This document shows positions 23,505-35,534 of a stretch of 64,000 bases of DNA, one piece after another. The notes beneath the pieces were generated by a model, which was not told the DNA's origin, ran no database searches, and worked only from the letters and a program-made list of their open reading frames with translations. The position numbers and the translations under genes were made by a program. The stretch comes from Sorex araneus (lineage: Eukaryota > Chordata > Mammalia > Eulipotyphla > Soricidae): positions 190,150,972 through 190,214,971 of the forward strand of contig NC_073303.1 of the NCBI RefSeq assembly GCF_027595985.1. Reading direction: 5' to 3'. Positions within the stretch are counted from its first letter, which is position 1. Each line of letters opens with the position of its first letter.

Positions 23505-23516
23505 GAGTCAGCTGAT
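23505..23516 (-). promoter_or_regulatory. USF E-box / AP-1-like site of the APP promoter
   Basis: The minus strand reads ATCAGCTGACTC, an E-box (CAGCTG) overlapping an AP-1-like TGACTC. The human APP promoter carries the same overlap at a similar distance (about -45), where USF binding has been described. Binding in this species is inferred from conservation. Confidence 0.75.
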
Positions 23517-23546
23517 GCGGCCCGCCCCGCGCGGCGCCCGACAGGG

Positions 23547-23557
23547 ACCCCTAGCGG
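23547..23557 (-). promoter_or_regulatory. CTCF (APB-beta) site of the APP promoter
   Basis: The minus strand reads CCGCTAGGGGT, the core of the APB-beta element bound by CTCF in the human APP promoter (described at about -82 to -93). Here it lies 83-93 bp upstream of the inferred cap site. The identical spacing supports both the cap-site call and the site itself. Confidence 0.8.
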
Positions 23558-23934
23558 AGCCGTCGGGAAACTGCGCCCGGGCGCCCGCCCCGGGGAAATG
23601 GGAAGGAGGGGGGGGAGAGGCCCGCGCCCCGGGGAGCCCACAGGTGCAGCGCGCCCCAAGGCTGCCCGGGCGCCCCTCCGACAGCCTCCCCCGCCTCCCG
23701 GACGCAGGTCCACCTGGATGCACCAGCCGGTGCAGTAAGAGGGAGAGGCCCCGGGACGCGGGGGAGGTCGCTGCGGGCGCCGGGAAAGGTGAGTTCTAGG
23801 ACGTTCTGGGGTTTGGGGAAAGTCGGGGAGCGCTCCCTGCACGTTCGCGTGAGCTTGACTCATCCACTCTCCTGGGATGTGGTTTGTATTCGGGGCTGCT
23901 GCTGCTGCTGGGGTGCGTTTTTTTTTTCAGCTGC

Positions 23935-23937
<3 letters not shown>

Positions 23938-24028
<91 letters not shown>
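23938..24028 (+). repeat. (CT)n microsatellite, about 88 bp
   Basis: This is an almost perfect CT repeat ending in a C/T-rich run. Read in the APP direction it is (GA)n, starting about 475 bp upstream of the cap site at the edge of the CpG island. It gives long Ser-Leu or Arg-Glu shadow frames, which are not genes. Long polypurine mirror tracts of this kind can form triplex DNA. Confidence 0.95.
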
Positions 24029-24029
<1 letters not shown>

Positions 24030-25335
24030 CCCCCTCGAGCTTTAAGGTTATAGAATTTCTCAGCGGGTTCAGAGCACCGAAGCATCCCCGCGTTATCCCC
24101 ATCAACTGCAGCCACCACCACGAGCCACCTGGAATTTCTATCTTTAGCATCACCCGGAGGAAGCCAAGAAGGCACCGGCCTAGCCGCCAAGAACCGGGCG
24201 ACCCACTTAGTTCTCCTTGAAAGAAGGGTGGGCTTGAAGGGTTGGGGAGTTAGTCTTGTTAGTTGATGTTTTTATTTGTCGTCTCTTTTTGAAAGATAGT
24301 TCATTTGAGGTTTTTTTTGGGGGGGTAGGAGACGCACAGCAGGAATTTTTTTTTTCTTTTCAAAGCAGTCAAGGATGAAACGTCTCTTGGAAAGGAGGGA
24401 TGCAGGGGAAATAAGAGGAAAGGATCTTGAGAGACGGTCCCTTTTCCTCCCCCCGGCCTGGTTTCTGCCCTTGCTGTTCATTATATCTGTCCTAGCTCGA
24501 AGGCATCAACCTTCTACATCTTCTCCAAGATGCAGGACTGGACGTTCAGTGCCCCGCTTTCTTAAGAATGATCTTGAACTGCCCAAATAGCTATGCTGCT
24601 CTGGACCTAAAAGCATCGGTCACCAAAGCGCTGCCCACAGAGGGTCTAGTGGAATCAGGTAGGAGGGATTGACTTTGCCTCTGTTAGGGTGCTCTGAAGC
24701 CTGTCCTTTTCTTTCCTGTCACTGCACTTGGCTGAAGGTATCAAGAACCGTGGGACCATGACTCAGGAAGATGCAGATTTCTATCCCGAGAAGTCTGCAT
24801 GGATCTGCCAGTTCCCTAAAGGTCGTCTTCTGCCCTTTTGCCTGCCACACACCCAATCCCCCAAACCCTTGGATTATCTCCCCATGCACCCCATGTCCTT
24901 TGAATGGCCTCAGCAAAGCATCAACAAATATCCATTATGATGCAATATATGTTTATGAGGTTTATGCCATTTAATGTCTACCATGGAGGACCTTATGTTT
25001 AGTATCCCCAGGAAGAAGACAGGAAACCGAAGCTCAAGAACCTCTCCCAGAGCTGACAGCAAGTGACATGAAGTTTGGACATCAGGGAAAGCCTCAGTGA
25101 CAGCAGAATCCCAGTAGCTTTTCAAACACATCACTCACCCCCACAATTCCTCCCAGTATTTCCCCCAGGTTGATCTGAGTGATCAAAAAGTATCTGAAAA
25201 CCAAGTGAAAGGGGAGGGGGGACGATTTGAAGATCAGAGGGAAGCAGGAACTGCTAGAACGTCCACAGGGTCCAGTGCAAAATAAAATATTTGGAAGTTG
25301 AGAATTGTGTTTGTGTTTCCCTGGCAGTTATGGGG
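24030..25335. other. APP 5' flank, unique
   Basis: No gene is supported. The short frames here have no motif. A divergent transcript from the APP CpG island could start nearby, but no exon structure is visible. Confidence 0.45.
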
Positions 25336-25339
25336 GTGG

Positions 25340-25430
25340 CGGTGGGGGGGGGGGGGAAATTCTGCAGCGCCGGGATCAAACCCTGGTCTCCTAAGTGCAA
25401 GCATGCACTCCTGCCTTTCCAGTTCCCCCA
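25340..25430 (-). mobile_element. tRNA-like SINE fragment
   Basis: GCCGGGATCAAACCCTGGTCTCCTAAGTGCAAGCATGCACTCCTGCC is the complement of a tRNA-like head with a B box. Confidence 0.5.
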
Positions 25431-26660
25431 AAGAAGAATTTTAGACTCAGGCTCCCCTCTGAAGCTGGGTGCTGTGTGACTGGACAAATGTGCCCACCCA
25501 TGAAGCCAGTCCCAGGAATGAGAAAGCCGTTTAAAGGAGGCCTTTTATTGAAACATGACGTTCAAAAATAAAAAGACGAGGTTGTAATCTATAAAAAAAA
25601 AAAAAGTCCGGTGATTTCGCAGTTTCCCTTTCACTGATGAAATCCACCCCTTTCACATGATCTCTGGGCAGAATGTTCCCCTGGGGGAAGATGATTAGCC
25701 AAGGACTGTCAGAATGATGGACATTCCATACGTTTTCTCCTGTTCCATCCTTGCTTAGAAAATCTAATGCCACTTCTCAGCTACTGTTTGCCTTGAATGA
25801 CATTCATTTCCTGCCTCTAGAGCAGGGGTGTGTGTTGGGGTGGGGGTGGGGAGGGGTGTGAAGCAGGGGGATCTAACCACTTTCACGAGTTAGGCCCCTA
25901 CAATGCTAGAGAAGGATCAACCACTTCAACACTGGGATAGCCCCAAGGGCATCACCCGCCTAGGGCTAAATGTCCCAGCGTGTGCAACATTCCTTAGCTC
26001 ATCAGACTGTGCCTTCTCTCTTGGGCCTGTTAGGATTCTCGAAAGTTCTTAGCCCATAGAAATCCATTCTTTGAAACTTCCACTAGGTGTCCTGGTTGCA
26101 GCCCCGCACCCAGCAGAACAAATAATTCGAGCACAGCAAATGGTTCCCGTATTTGCCAGAAGGTTTCATGCTTCTCCCTCTACGGTCTTCTTTTTGCAAG
26201 TGAAGACAAACACTCCCTTTAGCAGTTGTGTAGATGATACAAGCTTCTGGTTCCTTTCACAGAGCGACCTCTAAATGCATGCTAACTTGTCTGTTCCTTT
26301 GTATAAACTCCAAGAGAACTTTGACTTACTACAATGCGGAGTGCTAGTCAGTTGCCTACCTCTGCAAGTGAATAAGTCACTTGATCATGTAGAATCAAAT
26401 GGGTCACACTTGCTACACCCTATCTCCCATGTCTATTCTATGCATAGTGCTGCTAAAACTCAACTTCATCATCTTCTGTTTGCAGGGAGGGAGTGTCTCT
26501 GTGCACCATAAATATCACCCAATGTAACTATAATCTGAACCCAAAGCACAGCCCTCATACATGTGTGTTCGAGCTTCCAGGACGAAGGACCACAGTGGGA
26601 AATGTATTTTCTCCCAATTGTGGGAGGTCAACAATCAAGGTGTTGATGAGAATGGTTCTT
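25431..26660. other. APP 5' flank, unique
   Basis: No gene, RNA gene or clear repeat was seen, apart from short G/T and A runs. Confidence 0.45.
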
Positions 26661-26664
26661 TGCG

Positions 26665-26793
26665 GGGAGGTTGGGCCACTCGTGGGGGGTACTCAGGGGC
26701 TATTCCTAGCTCAGGGCTCAGTAATATTCCTGTACTAGGGATCTAACTGGTCTTGGCTGCATGCTATGTGCCTGATCTCTCCTCTACTGGACC
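26665..26793 (-). mobile_element. Old SOR-related SINE
   Basis: GGTACTCAGGGGCTATTCCTAGCTCAGGGCTCAG and GGGATCTAACTGG...GCATGCTATGTGCC keep the inverted order. It seems to sit inside the older repeat that follows. Confidence 0.6.
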
Positions 26794-26814
26794 CAGGCTG
26801 ATTCTTGGTTCTTT

Positions 26815-27020
26815 GGAGCCCCTCTTCTTGCCTAGAAGATGGCTGTTCTCTCCCTGTGTCTTCAAATAGTTCCCCCCACACTCCCCAGTGTCATCAATAC
26901 CCTAATTTCCTCTTCTCAGGCCATTAGTCCTAGTGAATGAGGACCCACCTTAATAAGCCCATTTCTAATGAATTTCCTATTTAAGACTCTATTTCTTGAC
27001 ATAGGGATCTTTTGAGGCAT
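26815..27020 (-). mobile_element. Ancient L1M-like repeat, copy 1
   Basis: AGATGGCTGTTCTCTCCCTGTGTC...CCTAATTTCCTCTTCTCAGG...GAGGACCCACCTTAAT matches a widespread mammalian repeat that also occurs at 27.37 kb and, reversed, at 36.2 kb. I associate it with old L1 3' ends but cannot name the subfamily surely. Confidence 0.5.
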
Positions 27021-27369
27021 TGGAAGTCAAACCTTCATCGCACTAACTGGCGACAGATCAGGACAGACTATTCAGCCCCTGGCAGTTCCTCATTTGGAGC
27101 AATGAGGAGTTGCCCTATGATCCTGTCATTAATTTTTGACTTTTATAACCAATGGCCAATGATTCCTGTTCCCAATTCATTTGGAAGATCATTCTACTCA
27201 GCAAGGGAAAATAAAGAATAAGAAAATGGAAGATTTCTTCTTGTTCTCCATCATGCGTTGAAATTGCATAGTGATCACTAGGAGTCAATTTATCCGCCCC
27301 ATGGTTACCCAGTGCTGAAAATAATTAGATGGCCTTTTATGATTTTCTTAGGCAATCTTATCAAAACTT

Positions 27370-27712
27370 AGACTTAATGTTGACATTTAAAATCTCTACA
27401 GTTTTCTAGGACTGCCATGACAAAATACCAGGCTGGGGACTGAAACAATATAAATTAATTTGTTCTGTGTGGCAGGAAGGGGAAGTACAAGATCAAGGTG
27501 TTTGCAGAGATGAATTTCTCTGAGCCTCTCTCTTCCTCTGGGCTTGCAGATTGCCGCTGTTTTGCCATGTTTTCACCCAGTTTTTGTCCTGTGGGTATGT
27601 ACCCTTACTCTTTCTTTCTGTGTACCCAACTATTCTCTTCTTTTAAGAACATTGGTCAGATTGGATTAGGTCCTACCCTAATGATCTCATTTTAATCTAA
27701 CTACCTCTTTAA
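27370..27712 (-). mobile_element. Ancient L1M-like repeat, copy 2
   Basis: ACTGCCATGACAAAATACCAGGCTGGGGACTG, AGTACAAGATCAAGGTGTTTGCAG and GATTGGATTAGGTCCTACCCTAATGATCTC follow the same mammalian repeat. It is split at 27711 by the next SINE and resumes after 27979. Confidence 0.6.
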
Positions 27713-27968
27713 ATGGACTAGAGTGATACCTCAGCAGGTAGGGTGTTTGTCTTACATGCGACCGACCAGGGTTCGATACCTCTGTCCCTCTCGGAGAGCC
27801 TGGCAAGGTACCTAGAGTATCCCGCCCACATGACAGAGCCTGGCAAGATACCTGTGGGTATTCTATATGCCAAAAATGGTAACAACAAGTCTCACAATGG
27901 AGATGTTACTGGTGCCTGCTCGAGCAAATCAATGAGCAATGGGACAACAGTGCGACAGTGCTACAGTG
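27712..27968 (+). mobile_element. RTE-tailed SINE
   Basis: The tRNA-like head (GGTTCGATACCTC) is joined to the class-2 body with its internal repeat (GAGCCTGGCAAGGTACC twice). Then comes the RTE-like end TGGAGATGTTACTGGTGCCTGCTCGAGCAAAT and a CAGTG-rich tail, with no poly(A). The target duplication CTACCTCTTTA lies at 27701-27711 and 27969-27979. Confidence 0.9.
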
Positions 27969-27984
27969 CTACCTCTTTATAAAC

Positions 27985-30900
27985 CCTATCACCTTGGTCT
28001 TGGATTGCAAAATCCAAACAGTGTGGGAAGGATGGAAGGAAAGGAACAAGTGAATTAGAAGTAACAGAGGGACAATGATGGGAAGTCCTGGGCATTTTAG
28101 TGATGTCCAGGTGATGCCCAAGGTTGTACAACAAAACTATAAATGTTAACACCATTATAACCATGTTACCAAATTGAGTAATTTATTTTTATTTTTATAA
28201 AAATACTGTCCAAAAAAAAAAAGTACTGTCTCCATATATGGTCATGTTATAAGCTACTGGGGATCAAATGTTGACTCACATATTTGGAGAGAACACACTT
28301 TATTCCATCCAGAATGTTTAGATTATTCTCCCATTTCTTTTATCAGAGTGATTGAAAGTAGATGTTTTTTTACCTTTATCAATGGAGTTCATGAATCGAT
28401 TCTTGATATGTTCTTCAGAAACCAGAACACTACCCATAAATAGAATGATTCTATATCTTACTTGACAATGTGGATTCCATGGCTAGCTCAGACTTCCAAC
28501 TGCATAGGGAATTATAGCACCTTTTATAGTGGTTCTGTGACATTGAGTATTGGCACCATACCAATCACTGGCATTGTTGAAAGTTTCAGGTGTTTTTTCC
28601 ACCATCTTAAAGAACTTCATGACAGTTGCTGTAGACTGAAAGTAAATGCTAGTTTCATTTCTCTCATCGCTTTCTATCTTCTCTAAGATGGAAAGACATT
28701 ATTAAGTTCTTTATCTTAATGATAGCCTTCAATATCTACGTAAGTCTAAACTATAAGTAGCTTTCAAGATTTTCATAATAAATCCTTAATTTTGATGAAG
28801 GGCATGGTTTTTCATGTAATCAGATTTTTCCTTTCTTTTTAATAACCAGGCAGAAAGAACATTTAAATGAATAATTAGCCATTAGTGCTTCCATTTATCT
28901 ACACATATCTGAAAGACCTTCGTGGAAGCAGAGAAGATGACATTTACTTGCTCTTTTTCTTAAGTCATGAATACACTCATGTGTCTTTACTAGTCTATCT
29001 TGAAGTATTCTCATATTTCACATGGTATAGTGCATTACATATTAGTTCTTTTTTGTAGTCATTACATTAAAAGCACTTCAGGGACAATCTTCAAGTTCAA
29101 ATAATTGATAGTTTACAAATAGGCTTGCTGTGTTTCAGTAGTAAGTGTATGGAACAACAAAATTAAATGTTTAACCAGGGACCACTATTGGCAGCTGGTG
29201 TACAAAACTTGTTCAAAATATGATGGTAATTTCAAGGTTGCTCTAAAGTCTGATTCAAAAGAATAGTCCCACACTTTATAAAATAAAAAGAAATGAGAGA
29301 AGATAAAAATAAAATAGGTTTTACATGCCTACCTTAGAGGTAACAAGTATGAAAATCAATCCAGTATCAGAAAGATTTAGTGGAGTCATATAGCATAAGC
29401 ATTAAACAAGCTTGGATCTTTAGTGAACCATAGTAATGGGACTGCAATATGTAATAATGGCAAAGGGTTCAGGCTTTGAGAAAGCTTACCTTTGACAGAT
29501 CAGTTTTGGAAATAGTTATGAAACTCTCAGATTTTCCTGTTCTGAAAATAGCACCTCATCAAAAACTGTGTTGTTGAACTAAAAAGATCCTTAGCCCATG
29601 TTTAGTTGATAATAGAAATCAATGCCCTTCTCTTGAAAGAACAGAAGTTCATAATAGTGATCAGACTAGTCCTGACTTTGACTTTGTATTAACCTTGCCA
29701 GCAACTGCCAGTTACCCTGGTACTGTCTAGGCGGGTCCCTCAGTAAGGTATTGCTAATAAAAATTCCTGGCTTGTGAGTGATTTACCTTTTTTTTTTTTC
29801 CTTTAATGAGAGCAAACTCAAGGTTATCCTTTTATTAGGCGATTCATTTGTATTCCAATACACAATCTTGAGTGCAAGAAAAAGGGATTAAGCAGTAGAA
29901 TTAGGCTATGTGCTATAAATTAGGCCAAATGCTGGCCACACCCAATATTTAATGTCAGATATGTTAAAGATACATGAACACACATATACACACGTACACA
30001 CACACACACACTCACTCATGTATCCTGTTTGCAAATGCCTTGTCTTTGGAAAGAGCCTGATGTCAGAAGACTGAGAGGGTTTGATGGCCATCTCCTGCAG
30101 AATGGCGGACCTCTGTCACCTAGTCAAGAAGAGTCAGTCCTTAGAGCAGGTACAGAAAATAGTCTGAGGCCAAGGCCAACATCAACACTGATGACAAACA
30201 CTGAGGCTGAGTGGTTGTTTATGCTCCTGGGTAAATAGATCTCTTTGTCTTCACACAAATCTTATCTAAAACTCATCTCTCATGTTCTTCTCTTTAAGGA
30301 TAGTGAAACCCTAGAGACTCTGATTAGTATCTCAACGATGAAAGCCCTCATGACGGCTGCAGCCAGACAAGTATTACCTAAACTTAAGATGGATGAGATG
30401 ATGTCAGGGCGATCAACCTTGAGTGTTCCTGAGCAATAAACCACATCCAGGGTGGCAAAACAAACACACAGACCAACCAGCAAATGAATAAAAGCTTTGT
30501 AGTCATGCAGTGTGCCACTTTGTAGTCATTCGAGGTACAGGTCTTCAAGCAAATACTCAATTTACTATAATACTCAATTAAGAGTTGTTGTCCCATATGT
30601 CACTTATTTCAGCTAAAGTCAGTATAAGTCATCGTAATGACAACATTTAATGTTGGTAGTTCATTATTTTCACATTTCCACTGTGACTAGGGTAAAAAAA
30701 ATGAATATATTCACTTCCCTAAAAGAGCTATATTTATGTAGCAAAAAGCATTAGGGAAAAGGGGGGCATAATGAAAAAACATATATAAATAAGTTCAAGT
30801 TAGTGTAAATTATTTTTGTGTGTATGTGAATTCATCAGAAGAAACCTAGAGTCCCAGTTTAATAGCACTGGGAGAATAAAGTAAGAATACCAGGAGGTTG

Positions 30901-32730
30901 GGTTTTGTGTATACAGTGTGGAGATGGTACTGAGGAAGACAGTGTTTAAAGAAAGATCATGTCAGCAAGTCTATCAAGAGTGTTTTCTATGGGGCTGATG
31001 TAAGTAGGAATTCACTACTGGAGGGATGCACAAGTGTTTGAGAAGCTGAAGAATTTAGGTAAGTTGGTATGGGCAGCAGTGGACTAGAACTCACTATAAG
31101 TGTCCTAATAACAATCTCATATAGCTTAATATCTCTATAGAAAGCCCATTCAATGGGTATGGTGGAAGGAAATTTGAAAAATAAAAAATTGGAATCAGGA
31201 AGAATAGAAAGATATAATAGGGTTTTCAGCTATGACTGTAAAAATTAATAACACTAAGAAAAAAATTATGGCAGAACACTGCATTACTAACAAGATTGAA
31301 GGCTTTGTATGTGCTAAGATGAGGAGCTCATGCAACACATATAGTTGTGCAGGGCCAGCCCTACACGTCATAGGTGAGGGCTAGATAAAGGCAAAACAGC
31401 CAGAAAGGGTAGAAGAAGAGAATTGTCATTCAGTTATCACCTTCATATTATTCATTGGGATTTTTTTAATGAAGGAGAAATTCATTTTATTTCTAATTTG
31501 CAGTACCCAAAGTAGATGCTACAGGAAGTATTATGAGTATGGTGATGAAGGGGAAAGGGAAGTAGATGAGCTATGACTGTTGGGAGTCCGGCTGAGAGAG
31601 TTTCCTATGATAATTGGTAATTCATCCTCAATAGATGAGCTGAATACTCTTTAGATAAAGTTGGCACATTACTAAGAAGCAAATAAGCATAGTGTTTACT
31701 TTGGAAACCTAAATAGACACTTGAAGATTTAATATTTGGAAATGAACCATAGATATTCCTGCATGAGAAACAGATGATTTAGATCTCAAGGTTATTCTTC
31801 TAATATCTGGACATATAAGAATAAATAATTTTTGAAAAGCAAAGAATAATACCTTCCAGCACAGTTTTCAAAGTCAGTACTGGGCAACTCTAGTTCATGT
31901 TACTTACACTACCTACACTTAGTATGTTACTGTGTTATTTTATGTAAAGAATTCTGTATTCAAATGAGCTTGACAAATAAGTTGTTAAATAAAATTTAAC
32001 ATTTTACTTTCAAGTACTTCGAATTCTTTTACTACAACCATGTATTTTGAATTTGAATTAAATTTAATTTGAATTTTTAATTTAATAACATGCTCATCTG
32101 CTCTGTCTTTTGTTTGATTTTGTTCCAGTTTTGTTTAGTGAATGAACTTCTGAGATAAATGTTGGACAGGAATTCCTGCTTTGGGGACATTCTAACAGGC
32201 TGCAATTTCTTAAGATCTTTGTAGAAATGAAAGTTCATAGTGTACATTTTTGTGAGAGCAGATTTTCTCCCACTGGAAGGTGTGTCTATGCACGACCTTG
32301 AAGATAAGTTAATAAAGAAAGTAAACAGAAACATTAGGCTGACAGGTTTTAAAGAACACCATAACAGATGCCATAATAAAAGAATTTTGAAAGTTTAAGT
32401 AGAGGTTAAAATGTGTGCTCTGTGAAAGATCACGGATTACAGCCTTTGAATATTTATAACATAAATGTGCAAGTCTGTGAGTAGCTTCTTCCCAGACTCA
32501 GGGAGAGATGAGACAGAATCCAATTCATATTTGAGACTGCTTCTCTTCGGATTTTCTCAGGTGAAAAAGGGAGAAAGTTTCGTCAAGTGTGCAAAATGAA
32601 ACTTCAGGTTAAGATTTGGGTTCACCACACTTGTTGCCTTTCATCTTTTCCTTTAAAAGTGCCTACTATTCCCTGAAGATGAGAGAAGACTTCCAGGAAA
32701 GAGAATCTGGGGAAACCGATTCATTTTTTT
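27985..32730. other. Flank without young repeats
   Basis: About 4.7 kb with no SINE copy. A short (CA)n lies near 29990-30010. Short frames at 28462-28686, 30029-30596 and 32077-32334 show no domain I recognise. Decayed processed pseudogenes cannot be excluded. Confidence 0.45.
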
Positions 32731-32734
32731 TTAT

Positions 32735-32898
32735 GGGGGTTGAGGGTACACCTGGTGATGCTCAAGGCATACTTTTGGCTCTGAACTCAGAAATTACTCC
32801 TGGTGGTGCTCTGGGGATTATGTAGGATGTGGAGGACACAGCTCAGGTCAGACACATGCAAGCAACCCATCCTACCAGCTGGACGACCTCTCCAGCCC
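32735..32898 (-). mobile_element. Old SOR-related SINE
   Basis: GTACACCTGGTGATGCTCAAGGC, CTGAACTCAGAAATTACTCCTGGTGGTGCTCTGGGG and CCTCTCCAGCCCC. Confidence 0.75.
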
Positions 32899-33720
32899 CA
32901 ACATCAAATAAATTTCAAGGAACCTGTGCTTAAATTTCTCATAAAGGGTACATGAAAAGCAAAAGCATAGGAAAATGTCAAACTCTTTGGATCAGAAACA
33001 TTTCTGAATTTCCACAACTTTCCTACATCAGTCAGTTCTTACTGAAAAATTCCCTGAGGACTGGTGGGGAAATAAGAAATTCTGTTAGCCCCCATCATTG
33101 AAGCAAAAAAAAAAAAGAAAACCAAGTAAAGATTTAAGGATCCAAGCTCAGAAAGGAATGTTGTCCTCTCTGTTTTCCAACCATCAGTGAAAACAGATCC
33201 TGTTATCTAAATCTGCCAGAACCCAGAGTCTAAATAACCACCTTGTTCTGGGGAGTTTGTGGGGCCTGGCATGAGGCACTGACTAAATAAAAGGAGGAAC
33301 CAGCCAGACCCAGTTCCTTTCACAGAGGAACTGTAAACTCAGATGGAAGCAAAGTGGAAAAAATGGGAAAACACAGACCTGGGTATTCAAACAATTCGAG
33401 AGGCATGACTTGGCTGAAATCTTGGAAGACATCGTATTCAAATTTTAGCCTACATTAGAAAACAGGTCATAGATTTGCTTGAAGTCATTTGTGGCAGGAC
33501 CATCTCAACTGTTTAGGAAGAAGTTAGGAATTGAAAAAAAAAATCAGATTCTATTAGTATTTCTTGGTGCTTTTCTACCAAAATCTCTAAAGGAGCCCAA
33601 AAGCTATACATAGGCAGGTTGTGTCTAGAAGGTAGTTGAACTCCTAACTTTTTCCTATTCTCTCCTCATATTTCCTTAAATAAAATTATTTTGTTCCATT
33701 TTTTTTTTAAAAAAGGAAAA
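32899..33720. other. Unique flank
   Basis: No gene or clear repeat was seen. Confidence 0.45.
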
Positions 33721-33721
33721 C

Positions 33722-33950
33722 TCGAGGTCAGGGGAGATCGTATAGGGTTTGGTAGCACATCACATTCTGGTTCAACCCTGGCTACTTCATGACCTTTTGG
33801 GTGCCACCAAACGTGACACTAGTAGCCACAAACATAGCTGGGGTGTTCCTAGTGGTCCCTGCAGTGCACAGTGCTGGTCACAGTACCTCCTCAGGCACTA
33901 GCATTGAACTCTCTGGTCCAATTGGCTGAGTATATATAGGAGTGGCCTGG
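33722..33950 (+). mobile_element. Decayed SINE-like sequence
   Basis: GGTCAGGGGAGATCGTATAGGGTTTGG, TGGTTCAACCCTGG and GTGGTCCCTGCAGTGCACAGTGCTGGTC look like an old tRNA-headed copy. Weak. Confidence 0.35.
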
Positions 33951-34359
33951 CATGCTGTGAGTATGTCGTGGGAAACACTCCTCTTAAACAGAGCTGAACT
34001 AACTCTAGGCTTTAATGTATCTTACTGGCTTCAATAAGTCAACGATTTCCACACATCCATAGGTGTAGCACTAAACTCTTCAAATTCCAAAATGTTGTAG
34101 ATGAATGATATATCAAAGACAACATGAAAAAAAAGTCTCCTAGGATGTGGCTAATATCAATATTTTTCCAATCCAGATAAAGAAACTCAGGCAAGCACAG
34201 TGATGAATATTGCATACTTTTTTAAAAAAAGTATTTTATCCGAATTTATCCTTAGTAATTGTAATTCAAAGCAATATTTAGTTTCCATGAACCCAAGTAC
34301 AGCACAACTTCACCCTGTACTGGTCCATAGGGACTGAGAAGCTGTTAACAAATAGTTTT

Positions 34360-34528
34360 TTTTTTCCTTTTTGGGTCACACCCGGCAATGTACAGGGGTT
34401 ACTCCTGGCTCTGCACTCAGGAATCACCCCTGGCAGTGCTCAGGGGACCATATGGGATGCTGGGAATTGAGCCCGGGTCGGCCGCGTGCAAGGCAAACGC
34501 CCTACCCGCTGTACTATTGCTCCAGCCC
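34360..34528 (-). mobile_element. SOR-type SINE, poly(A) class, young
   Basis: A full-length inverted copy. The perfect target duplication ACAAATAGTTTT lies at 34348-34359 and 34529-34540. Confidence 0.95.
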
Positions 34529-34666
34529 ACAAATAGTTTTATCCTGGTTTTCCAACCTTGGAGAACTCTCACTTTCTGAGATTGGAAAAGGAGATGTTGG
34601 ATAGTTGGGTGAGATAACTTTTCTCTCTCATTTCCGAACTCCTTTAGTCAGAAAGGATCAGATTAG

Positions 34667-34670
<4 letters not shown>

Positions 34671-34725
<55 letters not shown>

Positions 34726-34943
34726 CAGAGAGACAGAGAGACAGAGAGAGAGAGACAGAGAGAGAGACAGAGAGAGAGAGAGTACAGCAGGTAGGGCTCT
34801 TGCTTGCACATGGCCAACCTGGGTTTGATTCGTGGCATCCCATATGGTCCCCTGAGCGTGCCAGGAATGCTCCCTGAGTATAGATCCAGGAGTAAGCTCT
34901 GAGTACAGCCAACTGTGGCCCCCTAACCAATAATAATGAAAAA
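34671..34943 (+). mobile_element. SINE with (GA)n replacing its head
   Basis: (GA)n and (GACA)n at 34671-34782 run into AGTACAGCAGGTAGGG...GGGTTTGATTCGTGGCATCCCATATGG, the SOR body without its first 15-20 bases. The microsatellite occupies the position of the head. Confidence 0.8.
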
Positions 34944-35534
34944 AAGAAAGGATTAGATTAGATTTAGTTAATCTTCAATAGGAACATACTAGAGGCTTCC
35001 TCCCAATATGTTACTGCCTGAGACTTCTAAGTTTCTCAAAATTCCCATGCACTGAAACTGAGCAGATGAAATTTTCATTGGCCAAGTCTTTTGTCTGACG
35101 AGGATAAAAGGCGGATCACTTGGAGATGTGGAGTAACTTGCAAACGGTCATGTAATCATGATTAACAAAGCTTGTCCTTACTCCTCCCTGACTTCCCCTT
35201 TCTGAGTCAAGAAAATACCGGAACCAGTCATCCTTAATAGTGTGGCAAGATTTCTCTCATCTAAAGTTCACTTAACTTTCTAGACACTTCAAGTTAGAAC
35301 CCAGCTCAGAAATAACCTACTTGATCCTTCAACAAATAGAAGTATCTTGCCTGCAGTGTTTAGACAAGTTTCTGGCTTCTACTTCCTTATTTTCTATTAC
35401 TGGGAGTCATCACCAGGAAGCATCAACACGTCACTAGAATTTTGTTGCTATTACATGGAGCTAAAATTTACCTTCACTTCTATCCTGTAGTCCAAGTCAA
35501 TGATATAAATGTAAGGAGTACATTTATTCAGTTC

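Larger units (their letters stand above)
23465..23600 (-). promoter_or_regulatory. APP: APP core promoter, TATA-less
   Basis: There is no TATA box 25-35 bp upstream of the predicted cap site at 23464. The sequence CCGCGCTCGGGCTCCGTCAG flanking the cap site matches the human core promoter as I recall it. Two known APP control elements lie upstream in the expected order and spacing: an E-box/AP-1 overlap about 41-52 bp upstream, and the CTCF site about 83-93 bp upstream. This arrangement is typical of housekeeping-type CpG-island promoters. Confidence 0.85.
21840..23800. promoter_or_regulatory. CpG island covering APP promoter, exon 1 and start of intron 1
   Basis: Base composition changes sharply near 21840 from AT-rich intron to very GC-rich DNA dense in CpG, and returns to ordinary composition near 23800. 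The island extends about 1.4 kb into intron 1 and about 340 bp upstream of the cap site. Open frames of up to 402 codons occur on both strands but overlap in several frames, are low in complexity (Gly/Pro/Arg/Ala) and match no family. I treat them as composition artefacts. Confidence 0.9.

Noticed and set aside
22530..23738. 402-codon open frame through the APP CpG island
   Set aside because: Gly/Pro/Arg/Ala-rich, overlapped by long open frames on both strands, antisense to the real APP exon, and with no recognisable domain. High GC content removes stop codons.
21807..23863. Several other frames of 140-243 codons on both strands
   Set aside because: Same composition effect. Only the 57-nt APP exon has family support and a matching splice donor.
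23860..24190. Arg-Glu and Ser-Leu repeat proteins
   Set aside because: Translation of a (CT)n/(GA)n microsatellite. The same holds at 34.7, 41.4 and 52.8 kb.
28280..28690. Possible processed pseudogene on the minus strand
   Set aside because: Some phrases in translation looked protein-like, but no family could be recognised, and no poly(A) tail or target duplication was found.
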